The notes beneath the pieces are model-generated. The model searched no databases, was not told where the DNA came from, and saw nothing but the letters and a program-made list of their open reading frames with translations. A DNA stretch of 64,000 bases from Piromyces finnis (taxonomy: Eukaryota > Neocallimastigomycota > Neocallimastigomycetes > Neocallimastigales > Neocallimastigaceae): assembly GCA_002104945.1 (NCBI GenBank), contig MCFH01000050.1:189501-253500 (forward strand), given 5' to 3'. Positions 14,909 through 32,230 of the stretch are shown piece after piece (position 1 is the first letter of the stretch; each line of letters starts with the position of its first letter). Position numbers and translations under genes: made by a program.

Positions 14909-17900
14909 ATGGATGCAATAAGTCAACGTAAACTTGTTGCAGCCGTTGCTGTTGGAATTGTTTCAAAACAGGTTAATATCATTTAAGTATATTTCTTATA
15001 TACCTATATATATAATCAAAAATATAAATAAATAAGAAAATAAACAAATATACATTTATAGTATTAAAACATTTTAAAATAATATATTTTTTATTTTTAG
15101 TTATACGATATATATGGATATTTTTTTGAACACAATTCAGGATATTCATCAACTACGTTAATACATTGGTGTATTATATATATTTGTTTCTTCTGTAAGT
15201 TTTAAAATTGATATATTTATAATATTTATAAAATTATTATTAATAATTTAAAATTTAAAAAAGTATCATTATGGTTCTTCCAAGTAGAAAGATTACAATT
15301 TAGATTTTTAGCCATTATAGTCTTTTCAATACTATCTATATTCTGGAACATTGGTATTTTCGAAGTTACTAAGTTTGTAAGTACATTATAAATATTTATT
15401 TAAATATTAATTAATAAATAAAACAAAAAATCTCAAATATTATTATTTTTAGTTACATGGAGAACCCTATTCATTAACAATACTAAAAAATGATGCACCA
15501 GTAGTTATAACTCAAGAAAAAGAAAGTATAAAAATCGATCACAACGAAAACTTAGGTACATATAAAAATTTATATAATTAAATTATTTTAGTTCTCAATT
15601 TAATTAAAATAATTTACATTAAATTTTTATTAATACTATTAATTAATTTTTACAATTATATTGATAATTGGAATTAATAGGTAGTCACTATATTCATTTT
15701 GTTCCATACGCTCGTGGTGTCTTTAATCCAAATGGTGATGCATTTTGTATTTCTGACTATAATACTAAAGTCGAAGTTCCATTATTAATTAAAGGTGTTC
15801 CACCATACAAAATAAAGTATGAATTCACAAATTTCAATACTAATAAAACTACAATTAATGAACATGAATTTAGTGTTACAAATGAAAAAATAAATATTGA
15901 TGATAAGCCAAAGGTTCGTCGTCATGTATTACCAATTAAAGCTCCAGGAAAAGTTCATTTAATTAGTGTCTCAGATGAAATTTATGGAGAAGGAAAAGTT
16001 GATACAAAAAATTCAAAAGATGCTTACATTATAAACTGTCCAAATGCTTCATTAACAGAAAGTTTTGTCGAGGTTTGTGTTGAAGATTCATATGATATTA
16101 ACTTTTTAGCTTCTGGTTTTGGACCATTAAATGTTTACTATACTAAAAAGGTCAAGTAAGTAGATTTAAAATATATAACTTTACTCTTTTTTTTATTCCC
16201 TTACATCAAAGACAAATATATATATATTCTCCTACATTTAACTAAACATAATATATAATATTGTGAATTTAAATTTTTTAAAATTAAGTAATGAAGATGC
16301 TATTTTAAATATGTTCCAGTCAGGTACTATTAGTAAAGAAAATGATGTTCAAAAGCAACATGAGATAAGAGACTCAATTCATTTTGATTTCCCAACTCCT
16401 GGATCCTATCTTTTTAAGGTAAAAAGAAAATATAGAATAATTTAAATATTTTTAATATTTATAATATTTATTATTAAATTGATTCATTATAAAATTATAG
16501 ATTGCAACAGTTATGGATAATTTAAACAACACTGTTTGGTATACTAATAATAAATTAACACTTAGTAAAATTCCAGGATATGAAGTTTTTTCAAATAACG
16601 CTAAAGATATTAGTACATTAATTAATGTTAGACCAAAACCAACAGCAAAATTGGAATCAAAAGACACTAATTTATTATTAAATCAAAAAGCAAAGGTTAA
16701 AGTTATATTAGAAGGAACAGGTCCATGGACAATTACTTACGCCTTTTTAGAAGATAAAACTGAAATTGTACCAGAGCTTATTGAAAAAAATAAGATTGTC
16801 ATAGATAATATTCAACAAAATAATTATGTTATTAATATTGATAAGCCAGGTATATTTAAACTTTTAAGTGTTACTGATGCTTATTGTAAGGGTGAAATTT
16901 TATTACCATCAGATTCTCTTGTTCAATTAATTTATCCACCAGAAGTTGAAATTACTAAAGAACCTATATATGAATCATGCCCAGATCCTATTGGTAAATA
17001 AATTAATATATATTAAATTATTTATATAATAAATAATTGAATTGTTAATTTCAAAATTTTATTTTTAGGTATGAGATTTAATGTTACTTTTGTTGGTGAG
17101 CCACCATTCAAATTGAAATACAGTTACACTAATGAAAATACTGGTGAATCTAAAATTGAAAATATTATTAGCAATCAATCACGTTTCATATTTAATGGAA
17201 CACCAAAAGTTCCTGGAAAGTACGCTTATAGTTTTCTTTCATTGAATGATGCTAATTATTTTAATGTTCCTGTTAATATTACAGAAACAACCTTCCCAGT
17301 TCATCCACCAAGTGATGCTATATTTTTAAAAACAGATAAAATATACTCATGTGGTATGTGTAATATATTTAAAGTAAAGTATTATCATAAAACAATAATT
17401 TAAATATTAAATAATTATTTATAATTAATATAAATAGTTGGAGAAACTGTTACATTACCAATTAGACTTAGTGGTACTGGTCCTTGGTCTTTAACTGTAA
17501 TTATTTATTTATTCATTATCCTATTTTTTTTTTAAGTTTAATTATTTTAATTAATTTATTATAATTTATTATTAAAAATTATATAAATATACCTTATTAT
17601 TAAAAGTATGATATATTATACGGAAGAATTAGAACATCAAAAACTATTAGTAATATTTCATCTTCTAATTATGATTTAATTACTGAAAAATTTGACCAAT
17701 CTGGAAGTTATTCATACGAGCTAAGTAGTATTATAGATGCTAATGGTTGTATTAAAAATATTCAACATTCTTCACCAATTATTATTGAAGTCTTCGGTCA
17801 TACCCCAAAGGCTTATTTTGCTGGTGAGACTGATGAAAGCAGAAGACAATATATTACTTTAGATGACCCAAATGGAGTTTACTTACCAGTTAGACTTGAA

Positions 17901-19794
17901 GGAAAGCCACCATTTGATTTAAACTATACTTTGATTAATGAAGATAAATTAATTGTTGATAAATCTATTTGGAATCAAAATGCTTTACTAAAAGTTTATA
18001 AGCCTGGTGTTTATGAATTAAGAGGTATTCATGATAAATACTGTCCTGGTATTGTTGAAAATCCAAGACAATTCGAAGGTAAAGTATTAATGATTTAAAT
18101 TTAATTATATAAAAATGTTTATAGTTCTTTTTTTTTAATTATGTTGTTGTTGTTTTCTTTTATAAACTCAATAGTTAGAGGAATTTTAAGACCAACTATT
18201 GAAATAGTGGAAAATGAAGTTACTAAAATATGCAAGAGTGAGGATTCTTGTATTTTATCTCGTACCACAATTTGTGAAAATGAATCAGATTCATTAGGTA
18301 TTAAAATGACTGGTAAACCACCATTTATTGTTAAATACTCTATAACTGATGAAAAAGGCAAAGAGTCTGTCTTTACTGAAACTCTTTCACAATACGACTC
18401 CAGATTATCATTATATTCAAAGGCTGTTAAAGGAAATTACACAATAAAAATTTTATCTATCGCTGATGCTAACTACAGTAAACCTTCAAAAGTCAATGAA
18501 GTTGTTCAACAAGAAGTTAAAAGCAAACCAAGAGCTTCATTTATTACAAATAAGAAATTATTCCAATGTGTTGGTGAAGATACTAGTGACTTAGAAATTG
18601 TTTTACAAGGTGAAACACCATTTACTGTTAAATTTTCATATCGTTATAATGGTAAACACGATACATTTGAAATTAAAGATATTAATACTCAAATCTTCAA
18701 ATTCTCAATTAACGAATATATTAAGGATGTTGGTATCTACTCCTTTTATATTCGTAATGTTATTGATGGATCTGGTTGTATTTATGAAGAAGAAGAGACT
18801 AATGATAAGGCTGCCTTTGTTGAGGTTTCAGATGTTGCAAAGATTTGGTCTACAAGTGCACCAGAAGTTTGTGTTGGAGATATGCTTTACTATACTCTCT
18901 CTGGTATTGGACCATTCAAAGGTAAATTTTATTTGATAAATATAAAATATTTTTATTTTAAAAATATAATAAAGAGTTTTAATTAAATAAATATTGTTTA
19001 TTTTTATTATTGCTATGTTAATTTAATATAAAATAAATAGTTTATTACTCACTTAATGACGGAGAAGAAGTTCCAGTTACTGCTTCAGATAATCAATTAA
19101 AGTTGCGTACTGGTGAACCTGGTATTGTTACAATTACTAGAGCTTGTAATGTTATGGGTTGTTGTTCAAAACCAATTGGATTATCACATGTTATTCACAG
19201 TTGGCCAACAGCTAAAATTAATGATGGTAAGGATATTATTGAAGAATTAAGAGAAGATGAAGGAGATATGGGTAAAATCAGAGTTGACTTTACAGGTGTT
19301 CCACCATTTGATTTTACTGTAAGTATTTAATGTATAACAATATATTTTAAATATACTTATTTTAAACTATGGATATTAATAAAATATTTTTCACATATAT
19401 CATGAATAATATTTATATATATATATAGTATTCACACAAAATTTTAAATGTTGGTATTCATAAATCATCCGATATTAATAGTATTTCACCACAAGATATT
19501 AAGTCAGAAAAACAAGTTTCGATTGTTGGTATTAATGATTATAAGTAAGTATATTTTGTTTTGAAAAGTAGATAAATTAAATTAAATTTGAAATAATATT
19601 ATTAATAATCTCTAAAATTATCTATTATTAAATAATTTAGATATGTTTTCGAATCTTCTGAAGAAGGTTTATACATGGTATCATCTATTTCAGATAAATA
19701 TTGTGGTAATAGACAATCTTATTCTAATCAATCTGAAGAAAAAGTAGAAGATTCTTCAAATACTAAAGATAAAAAAACAGGAGAAAGCAACTAA
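14909..19794 (+). CDS. POM152: Nuclear pore membrane glycoprotein POM152
   Basis: POM152 anchors the nuclear pore in the nuclear envelope and forms the lumenal ring. Fourteen exons (starts near 14909, 15101, 15264, 15453, 15681, 16289, 16501, 17069, 17438, 17607, 18175, 19041, 19429, 19641) close in frame to 1,193 residues; yeast Pom152 has 1,337. The short N terminus has hydrophobic segments around LVAAVAVGIV, LIHWCIIYICFF and FLAIIVFSILSIFW. The rest is a series of lumenal Ig-like repeats, each with the signature G-x-x-P-aromatic. I count ten: GVPPYKIKYEF, GFGPLNVYYT, GTGPWTITYAF, GEPPFKLKYSY, GTGPWSLTYDI, GKPPFDLNYTL, GKPPFIVKYSI, GETPFTVKFSY, GIGPFKVYYSL and GVPPFDFTYSH. Several of these signatures sit right at exon joins. 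The N-terminal cytosolic part is much shorter than in yeast. Confidence 0.93.
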
Positions 19795-20382
19795 AATCAT
19801 TTAAAAATGAAAAATTAGAATAATTTTTTTTTTCTTAATCATACAATTAATTAGAAATGAAATTATAATTATTATAATTATAATTATTCGACTATATATA
19901 TTTAATTTATAATACATATAACTTTTTTATTTTTATATTATTATTTAAAATATATATATATATTTATAATAAATTTTCTATTAAATTTCTTTATTTATTT
20001 ATAATATCGATACTTTTTTTTTACCACAAATTCTTTTTTCTTTTTTTCTTATTATTTAATAAAATATATATATATTATTATTATCATTTTTTATACCAAA
20101 ATAAATAAACACTTAATAAAAATAATATTTATATTTATATAAACTATGGTGTATCAATAAATTTTTTGCGATTAATACTTTTATTAGTATTATTCAAAAA
20201 AGAAAAATAAATAGGTATAATTATTTATATAATTACTATTTTGATGAAACAAGATATATAAAAAAAAAAAAAATTGAAAATAGCAAAAAATACTATATGT
20301 TAAATTTTATTAATAGATTTATAATTAAATTGATTAAAATATAAAAGTAATAACAAATATAAAAAGTTAGTCATTTAATAAT
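19795..20382. other. Convergent intergenic region between POM152 and CDKAL1
   Basis: About 590 bases holding the 3' ends of both genes. It contains TA repeats, T runs and a short AATTATAATT palindromic stretch near 19861-19890. No coding potential is seen. Confidence 0.65.
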
Positions 20383-22842
20383 TTAGATGTCATCTTCTAA
20401 ATTAAGTAAAACTCTATTGGTATTTTGGTCACAGGTAGTAACATTATTATTATTTTTATGACAATCACAAGTTTCACCATTACCGCCACAGCATACATCA
20501 CCAACATTAGTTCTTGGGAAATGGAAATTATTTAATGATTCTTCTAATGAAATATGTGTACTCTCTTCAGAATTAGTATTTTCATCACCTTCTAAATTCT
20601 TAATACTAACAATATTTCTCTTCTTACGAACGAATTTTGGGACAAGACGTTTCTTATTACCAAGATCTTCTTCTATAACTTCTTCATTTTCAAAACCTTC
20701 ATATTTTAATACTTCTAAAACTTCACCCATCAAGAAATATTTACCCTTCTTGGTAATCTTAACACGACACATCTTACCAAGTAAACCTTTTTGTCTTGGT
20801 ACTAAAACTTGATTATAATAACGGTTATGACCAACATATAAATCTCCAGAACCACTATTAACTTCAGTAACTAAGATTTCTTGTTCAGTTCCAATGATTT
20901 CTTCACCATAAGTTTCATAAGATTCAAAGAAAGTAGTAATCTTTCTACTACGATTTTTAACTATACCAGTTGGAACTCTAGTCATCTTGGCAGCTGGAGT
21001 ACCTGGTCTTGGATAGAACTGACTAATATGAGTAATTGGGAAACGACACTCTCTCATTAAATCCATAGTTTTTTCAAAATCTTCTTCAGTTTCAGATGGG
21101 AAACCACAAATGATATCAGTAGCAATAGTAACACCACCAATTTCCTTTGTACCATCTCTTAAAGCATATACAACCTTCTTAAATTCATTAATAGTATATT
21201 TTCTTTTCATAACATCGAGAACACTATCAGAACCACTTTGTACTGGGATATGAATAAAGGCATAAACTCTTGGATGAGATAAAATTTTTGCCATTTCTTC
21301 TACATGTTCTAATATATATGGAGGATTTGTCATTCCAACTCTTAATTTTGCATATGGATGGTTTTCTTCAATAGCTTTAACGACTTCCCATAATAAGTCA
21401 ACAATTGTGACACCAATATCAATACCATAAGCACCAACATCTTCTGAAGTAATCCAAATTTCAACAACACCTTGCTTTAAAATAGATTTAACTCTTTCAA
21501 CAATCATTTCGATTGGGTATGAGCCCAAAGCACCACGAGCAGCCTTAGTTTTACAATAGGTACATTCATTTAAGCAACTTTATTAGCCCAAATAAAAAAA
21601 TGATTTTTGTTTCCATTTCAAATTGATTATCATTGTTAATGCCATCGATTGATTATTTTATTATATATTTATTATATAAATTAAATATATATTTTTTAAA
21701 GTTATTAAATTTATTTTAATGTTATTTTAAAATTTTGATTTTGATATTATTGAGATTATTATTTTTATAATTATTTAAAAGTAAATATTTTATTTTAATA
21801 TTTTTATTTTAATATATTCCTTTAATTATTAATTAAATTTAAATTTTTCATTAATTTATTTACCCAGTACTAATTGGTATAATTTCAATTAATGGATTCT
21901 TTCTAATTTTTGGTAATTCTAAATTAGCACCACCTAATTTTTGTCTTAATCTCTTTCTTTCTCTCATATATCTAATGGTATTACCCTTCAATGTTTCTTC
22001 AACAACTTCAACAACTCTATCAATTTGTTGAACCTTTATATTAATAATATCAAAAATTTTAAATAAATAATTTTTAATTTTATTACAATTAGCGGGGTAT
22101 AATTATTATTTTCAATCATTTTTATTATTGATTATTATAATAATTGAAATAAAAAATATATATATGTATTCAATTCAATTTTTCTTAAAATATAAATTTT
22201 AATTACCCCAATAACACTATATGGTTTCCATCTCTTATCCTTTTGACTAGCTTGTGGTACACAACCAGCTAAAACTACTAAAATGTTATGTTTTTTGGCA
22301 TTTTCAATTTCATTAACAAATGTTTGTTCACTTGGATTTTTTACAGTACATGAATTAAGTAACCATAAATCAGCTTCATATTTTTTAGCAGATTCAAAAA
22401 TGATTTTATAACCTCTTTCTCTTAATAAACCTGCCATGTATTCAGAATCAGACTATTATTATAATAAAATTATTATGATTATTATTATTACACAATTACA
22501 ATAAAAAATTTATTTTCTAAATAATAAAATATAAATAAAAATAAAAAAAAAGAAAGAAAAGAAAAAGAAAAAGAAAAAGAAAAGAAAAAAAAATCATTAA
22601 AAAAAAAAGATGTTTACGTTATTATGTGAACAACCCCAGCTTCTAACATAAATTGTTGCATTTCCTGGTAAGAAATGTTGGGTTGGATATTTATTATCAG
22701 ATGCCTTTTCATTATCATTTTGGGCATTATTTAAAATTACTGGATTTATTTCAACAGTACCATTTTCTTCCTCTCTCTTATTAATACCTTCTTCAACATG
22801 AAGATCTTCTATATCAACATTTTCAACAAGTCCAATATCCAT
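20383..22842 (-). CDS. CDKAL1: CDKAL1-type threonylcarbamoyladenosine tRNA methylthiotransferase
   Basis: A radical-SAM iron-sulfur enzyme that converts t6A37 of certain tRNAs to ms2t6A, supporting accurate lysine decoding. Four exons (22842-22618, 22452-22207, 22033-21864, 21577-20383) close to 611 residues. The N-terminal methylthiotransferase domain supplies its three cluster cysteines in [25 protein letters not shown] and VLAGCVPQ. The radical-SAM CxxxCxxC is [12 protein letters not shown] at about residue 215, with its glycine codon split by an intron. Family sequence continues: [52 protein letters not shown] and [17 protein letters not shown] domain follows ([14 protein letters not shown] to [12 protein letters not shown]). 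The C-terminal tail has a cysteine cluster, [13 protein letters not shown], rather than the membrane anchor of animal CDKAL1. Confidence 0.96.
22545..22608. repeat. Purine tract (AAAAAG)n in CDKAL1 intron 1
   Basis: About 60 bases of A and G only, mostly AAAAG/AAAAAG units, inside the first intron of the minus-strand gene (about 22617-22453). In the transcript it is a pyrimidine-rich stretch close to the 5' splice site. Confidence 0.85.
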
Positions 22843-23951
22843 AATGTATAATTAATTTATTATATAATTAGTAATTGTATAATTATTATAGAAAAAATAT
22901 TCAAAATAAAAAAGATATTTAAACTTAAATATATATATTTAATAGATCAATTTAATTATTATTTAATTCTGTAATTGATTTATATATATATAAATTAATA
23001 TATATCAATAAAATTCTTTTTTATTAATTAATGTATTATAATAAATTAAATATACAAAAAATTATTATTTAATGAAAATAAACTAATGTATTGAAATTAC
23101 TTTATTAGAAATTTTTAACTTTTTCCATTTCAAATATTTAAAAAAAGTTAGCTCAAATTGAAAAATGAAAAAAAGAATAATAATATTTTGTATTAATATA
23201 CATTAAATATTAGTGATTCTAATTCTTACAATTTATTTATTAATTAATAATTATTTTCTGTTTGTTTTTTTCGTTTTTTTTTTTTTTTTTTACTGAACTA
23301 ATTAAATAAATCATAAATTCTTTAAAGTATTTTAATAATTTTTTTTTACTAAAGTACTCAAATATTCATATTAAGAGAGGTATAGTATAAAAATTATGGT
23401 GATCATAAATAAATATATAATATACAGAATAGATTAATAAAAAGATAGTTTCAATATATAAAATAGAAACTAAAATAATTATATTTTTTTAAAATATATT
23501 ATATATTTTTATTAATTATTTATATATTATTTATATTATAAAAAGAAAAATAGAATAAAAAAAGATATTTATTATATTATTCAATAATTAATTTAAATAA
23601 CATTTATTACTGAATTTCTTTTATATTTTTTGACTTTCACCGTTTTTTACTATTATTTACTATTATCTCTTTTATGATTTAAAAAAAATTAAAAAAAAAC
23701 TAGTATTATTTTTTAAATATTGGTTTCTCCGTATTAAAACAAATATTATTTCGATTATATACATAATCTCAAATATCAGCAAATTAAATTTTATCTTCAT
23801 ATTAATTTTTTCTTCAATGTTAATATTATTAAAGAAATAGTTATTTTTTCATTAGCATAATAATTGACATTTTTATGTTAATATTAATAATGAACATATT
23901 ATGATATTTCATTAAAAAACCAAATAATTTAACCCTTTATTATTTATATTC
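22843..23951. other. Intergenic region between CDKAL1 promoter and SMG6 3' end
   Basis: About 1.1 kb of A/T-rich DNA with T runs (for example 23274-23292) and scattered TA repeats. No gene is seen. Confidence 0.65.
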
Positions 23952-27757
<3,806 letters not shown>

Positions 27758-29091
27758 TAGAAAAGTTTAAATATATAAAATTAAATTCTATTTACAAAAT
27801 TTGAAAAATAAAGGTTTATAAATTTATATTAAAATTGTAATTAAATATAATAATAAAATTTAGTAAATAACAATTTTAATACAATTTTTTTTTTTTTTTT
27901 TTGGTCTACTAATAATTAAATAAGATTAATAAAATATACTAAATATAATATATAAAAAAAAAATTAATTTAAAATTGAATATTTAATGGATAAAAAAAAC
28001 AATATTTTATTTAATAAAGTAATCAAAAATTTATTTGTCATTTAAAATATAGGCATTCTGTTATTATTAACTCTATAATTTATTGCATGACTCATTTGTT
28101 TGTTTTTATTATGTTTTATAAATTATGTCATTTAAAATATGGACAATGAACGTATAATAATATTAATAATTAGGAAAGTAGATTAATTAGAATATACAAT
28201 AAAAAAAGTACATAATAGTTCAATAAATTACATAAAAATCGCATACTAAATAAAATGAATTTCATTATAAATTAGTATCATTTGATAATGAATAATGAAT
28301 AGCATAAATTGTCAATCAACAAACTTTGTTGCACTAAATGTAAAGTAATTCAATTTTATTTTTTTCTTTTATTTCAAAGTTATATAATGAAATATTTGGA
28401 ATTAATAAGCTGTAATGATGTCCTACATTATATCTTTAAATATAAAAATCATGTTTAATTTTTTTTCTTTTTTTATTATTTATTTATTTTATTTTATTTA
28501 TTTTATTTTATTTTTATTTTATTTTATTTTATTATTTTATTTTATTGTTTTATTTTATTTTATTTTATTTTATTATATATTTTTACTTTGTTATTTGAAT
28601 TTAATTTAAATATTTATATTTTTTTTTGTTCTGTTTTGTTATATATATATATAAATATATATACTTCGGAAAGTGTATTTTTTTTACATTATAAAAGAAT
28701 ATAATTTACTCTTTCTATTATTTTTTTTTTTTTAAACAAAATAATGATTGTAAGAAATTCTATATTAAAACTTGTTTTATAAGAAAAAATATAATGTGTA
28801 ATAATTAAATTTCTAGATTTTTTTTTTAATATTGTATTATTATATATATGTATAATTTGTATATTTTTAATTCTTGAAAAAACATAAATTCAAAATTAAA
28901 TATTTATATTATTAATATATCAAAATAAATCTTATAATTCTGAATTATATTGCCAGTTTCTATTTTTTTTTTTTTTAATATTCTTGAATTTAAATAGTAT
29001 TATATCATTGATCCTTTTATCTCACTTATTTCATTTTCATACCTAAAAAATATATATATATTATATTTATTAAATAAGTAATTGTATTTTA
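27758..29091. other. Intergenic region upstream of SMG6 and downstream of the septin gene
   Basis: About 1.3 kb of noncoding A/T-rich DNA. It includes a (TTTTA)n tract around 28470-28580, T runs and TA repeats. The open frame through the TTTTA tract is only phenylalanine/leucine/tyrosine runs and I do not call it a gene. Confidence 0.6.
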
Positions 29092-32000
29092 TTAAATATT
29101 ATTTTTTATTTTTATTTTTACTCTATTACTAATATTACTTTGTTCTAATTGAATAATGCTTTCTTCTTCAGCTTGTAATTCACGTTTCTTTTCTTCAAGT
29201 TCAGCCATTAATTGCTTTCTACGTTGGTTTAACTAGCATTTATGAAAATTATATATATAGATATATTAATTTTCATTATATTCTATAAAAAAAAACTTTT
29301 TAAAGCATAAATAACATATTTAAAAACTGAATAACTTACGTGTTCTTCACTTTCTCTAAGAACAGCTTCCTTTTCCTTTACTTTTTGTACAAACATTTGT
29401 CTCATTTCATCTTCCTTTTGCTTCATTTCATTCTTTAAAGTCTTTCTTTCATTTTCAATCTCTGCATAATTATATTTAAAATAATTACGATAATAATTAA
29501 TTACCCTATTTTTTTAATAATATAAAAATCAATTTATATGAATAAAACAGGGCATACTACTGTCATAATATTCATCACAAGCTAAGAAGGATTCTGGACG
29601 ACCCTTAGCACGAATTCTAGATGAACGGTATTGAGCATAGTGTGTGCTGTGAGTAGTTTCAATTAAATCTTGCATATTGGTTCTATTTATTTAGATTTAT
29701 ATATTTATATATTATATATTATATAATTATATATTTATTTAATTATTATTTTTTTAATACTCCATTATAATAATTTTGACACTTTTTTAACTAAGTGGTA
29801 AAATCAATTTTACTAATTATATTATAAATTTACCTGATAAGTAAATCTCTTAAATAAATGAAGTCACAGTGTTCAGTATTTTCAACTTCAACATAACCCC
29901 ATCTGTAAGTTCTTCCTCTAACTTTCTTACCATTAGATTCAACATAATCATCACTACCAATAACAGTAAATGGAATGTATCTCTACATAATATATATATA
30001 TTTATTTAATAATTAAATTAATTATTGATTGAAAATAATATCTTTAGTTTTTAAATAAAACATCATACTTCAATATCTGGAAGAGTTTCACGATCTTCAG
30101 CGTAAGCAGATGGGTAAATTCTAATATCATGCTTTTCAATATCTTGTAAAATCTTTTTGATTTTATATTATAAGACATTGAATAAAAATTAGTTTTAATT
30201 AATTATACTAATATATATATATATATATTCTTTAAATCAAAGATTGCATACTAATTGTTTTTGAATTTGTTGTTCTTCCTTAGTTAAACCATCAGCCTTA
30301 GAAATAACTGGGATAATGTTAACTCTGGTACATAAACGACCAAGGAACTCAACATCAATATCACGAAGACTATTATTTTATATTATTTATAATAAAAAAT
30401 ATATATTATTCATTAATAAATACTTGAAATAAGAATTTTAAGCATTTAATTCATAATGCCAAATGAATAAAAAAAATAAGAATTATTAATAAATATACCC
30501 CTTGCCAGTTGGTGGTAAGAAGTAAAGTACACAGTGAACTCTATTATCTTGAATATTTCTTCTCATTTCTTGAGATCTTTCGGCATGTAAATAGGTATCA
30601 TATTGAGTATCAATGTAATCAATAATTGGATCAAAGCTTTATTATTATTATTTTAAATATAATAATAGGCATTTAATTAATACATATATTCAATATAAAT
30701 GCAATAATTATCTTCAAACTATATATATTCTAAATATTTACTTAGTTTCACGATTTAATTGATCACCAAAACCTGGAGTATCAATAACAGTTAAATGTAA
30801 AGTAACACCATCTTCTACTAATTCTATTTACCAAAAATAAAATATAAATAAAGTGCATTAATATAATTGTGTTTGAAAAAAAAATATAATTTTACTATTC
30901 CATACAAGTATTTTTTAAATAAAATTTACCATAAGTAACTGGGTTAATTTTAACAGTCTTTAATGAAGAAAGATCTTTTGGTGGATTTTGTTCTTTTAAA
31001 GCAGAATCGAAAAGAGTGTTCCTATATTTTATTATATTTATAATTATCATTTATTATTCATAATTCTATCAAAAATACTACATGTATTATTAACTCTTTT
31101 ATAAAATAATTACATGAAAGTAGTTTTACCAAGACCAGATTCACCAACAACCTTTTTATATTTAATATTAAAAGAATTTAATTATTCATTAAATTACCAT
31201 TTAAAAATTATTAAAAAAAATACATCGATAAAACTTTAAATAGTATTATCTCTATTACCATAATGTTGAAAACGTATGGCATTCTCTTAGATCTTCTGAC
31301 CTTTTGTAATGGAAGATCACTGATACCAAGGGGCTCAGTAAGTCTAGCATTGAAAGAACCTGGTAACTTCCATGGTCCTGGGTCTGGGAATTGACCTCTG
31401 TATTGTAAAGCGTATTCCTTTAAAATAGAAATATATATATTAATTCTAAGGTTATTTTAAATTTTTTTTTATAATGTGTTTATTCCATGCATATATAATT
31501 GATTTGAGAGAAAATGTAGTATTGACGTTTCATTGGAAATTATTGTCTTTTACTGAAAATTCTCAAAATAATTAAAAATATACAAAATGATAATACATGT
31601 TTTATATTTATTATCGGATTTTTCAATATATATATATATTTTTTGAAAATAAAAAAGTATATAAGGATGATATAGATGATATATTAACTATTGTCTTTTA
31701 AAAAATAAATCAATTTTGTTTATTTACTTCAAAACATCTAAAAAATAAAGATATTTTAATATTATTGATTAATTATGAATTAGATGAATCAACAAAAACA
31801 TATTAATTAATAAGTTGAAAAAGGTTTGAACTTTGTTTACAATTTTCTTATACTCTATTAGACATTAGAATTAGCATTAAAATTTTCTAAATATTGAATA
31901 TTTTTATTAATTTAATTAACTAATTCTAGTCCTTTATTTTTGAAAGTACTTTTTATTTATATTGTATTTATTTTAACAAACATTATATTTATTAAATAAG

Positions 32001-32230
32001 AAATTCTTTTATATTTGTTTATTTTAAATTATTTGTTTATTTTTATTTTAATATTAAATTTGAAATTCTAGTAAAATTATCCTTGTTTATTGTTTATTTT
32101 TCTTTGGCTGCAAAGTAAATATATATATCTTCACTCTACTCCCATTGTCAATCATATATTAAGAATAGTTTTAAAATTATAATTATAAATAAAAATGGTC
32201 TTATTATTTAAATCTCCTTACCAAAGGCAT
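29092..32230 (-). CDS. Septin GTPase
   Basis: Septins assemble into GTP-binding filaments at the cell cortex and division sites. Exon starts near 31417, 31151, 31021, 30823, 30636, 30369, 30152, 29982, 29682, 29461 and 29232 join in frame. A polybasic stretch (KVRRSKR) precedes the P-loop [19 protein letters not shown]. Switch motif [17 protein letters not shown]4-like [11 protein letters not shown] and the septin unique element ([16 protein letters not shown], then LRDLLI) follow. The C terminus is a coiled coil ([11 protein letters not shown] to [11 protein letters not shown]). No ATG is in frame just before exon [10 protein letters not shown]. The best candidate start is a 9-base exon (MPL) at 32230-32222, followed by an 804-base intron. 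The last few residues are uncertain because more than one splice could precede the stop. Total is about 418 residues; I cannot assign the septin subgroup. Confidence 0.9.

Noticed and set aside
28415-28609. Open frame of Phe/Leu/Tyr on the + strand
   Set aside because: It is produced by a (TTTTA)n tract with no codon or family signal.
29024-29130. An extra last exon of the septin gene (after TTTTTTTAG near 29043)
   Set aside because: Several donor choices give different short tails and none is favoured by homology. The unspliced stop at 29092 was used as the default.
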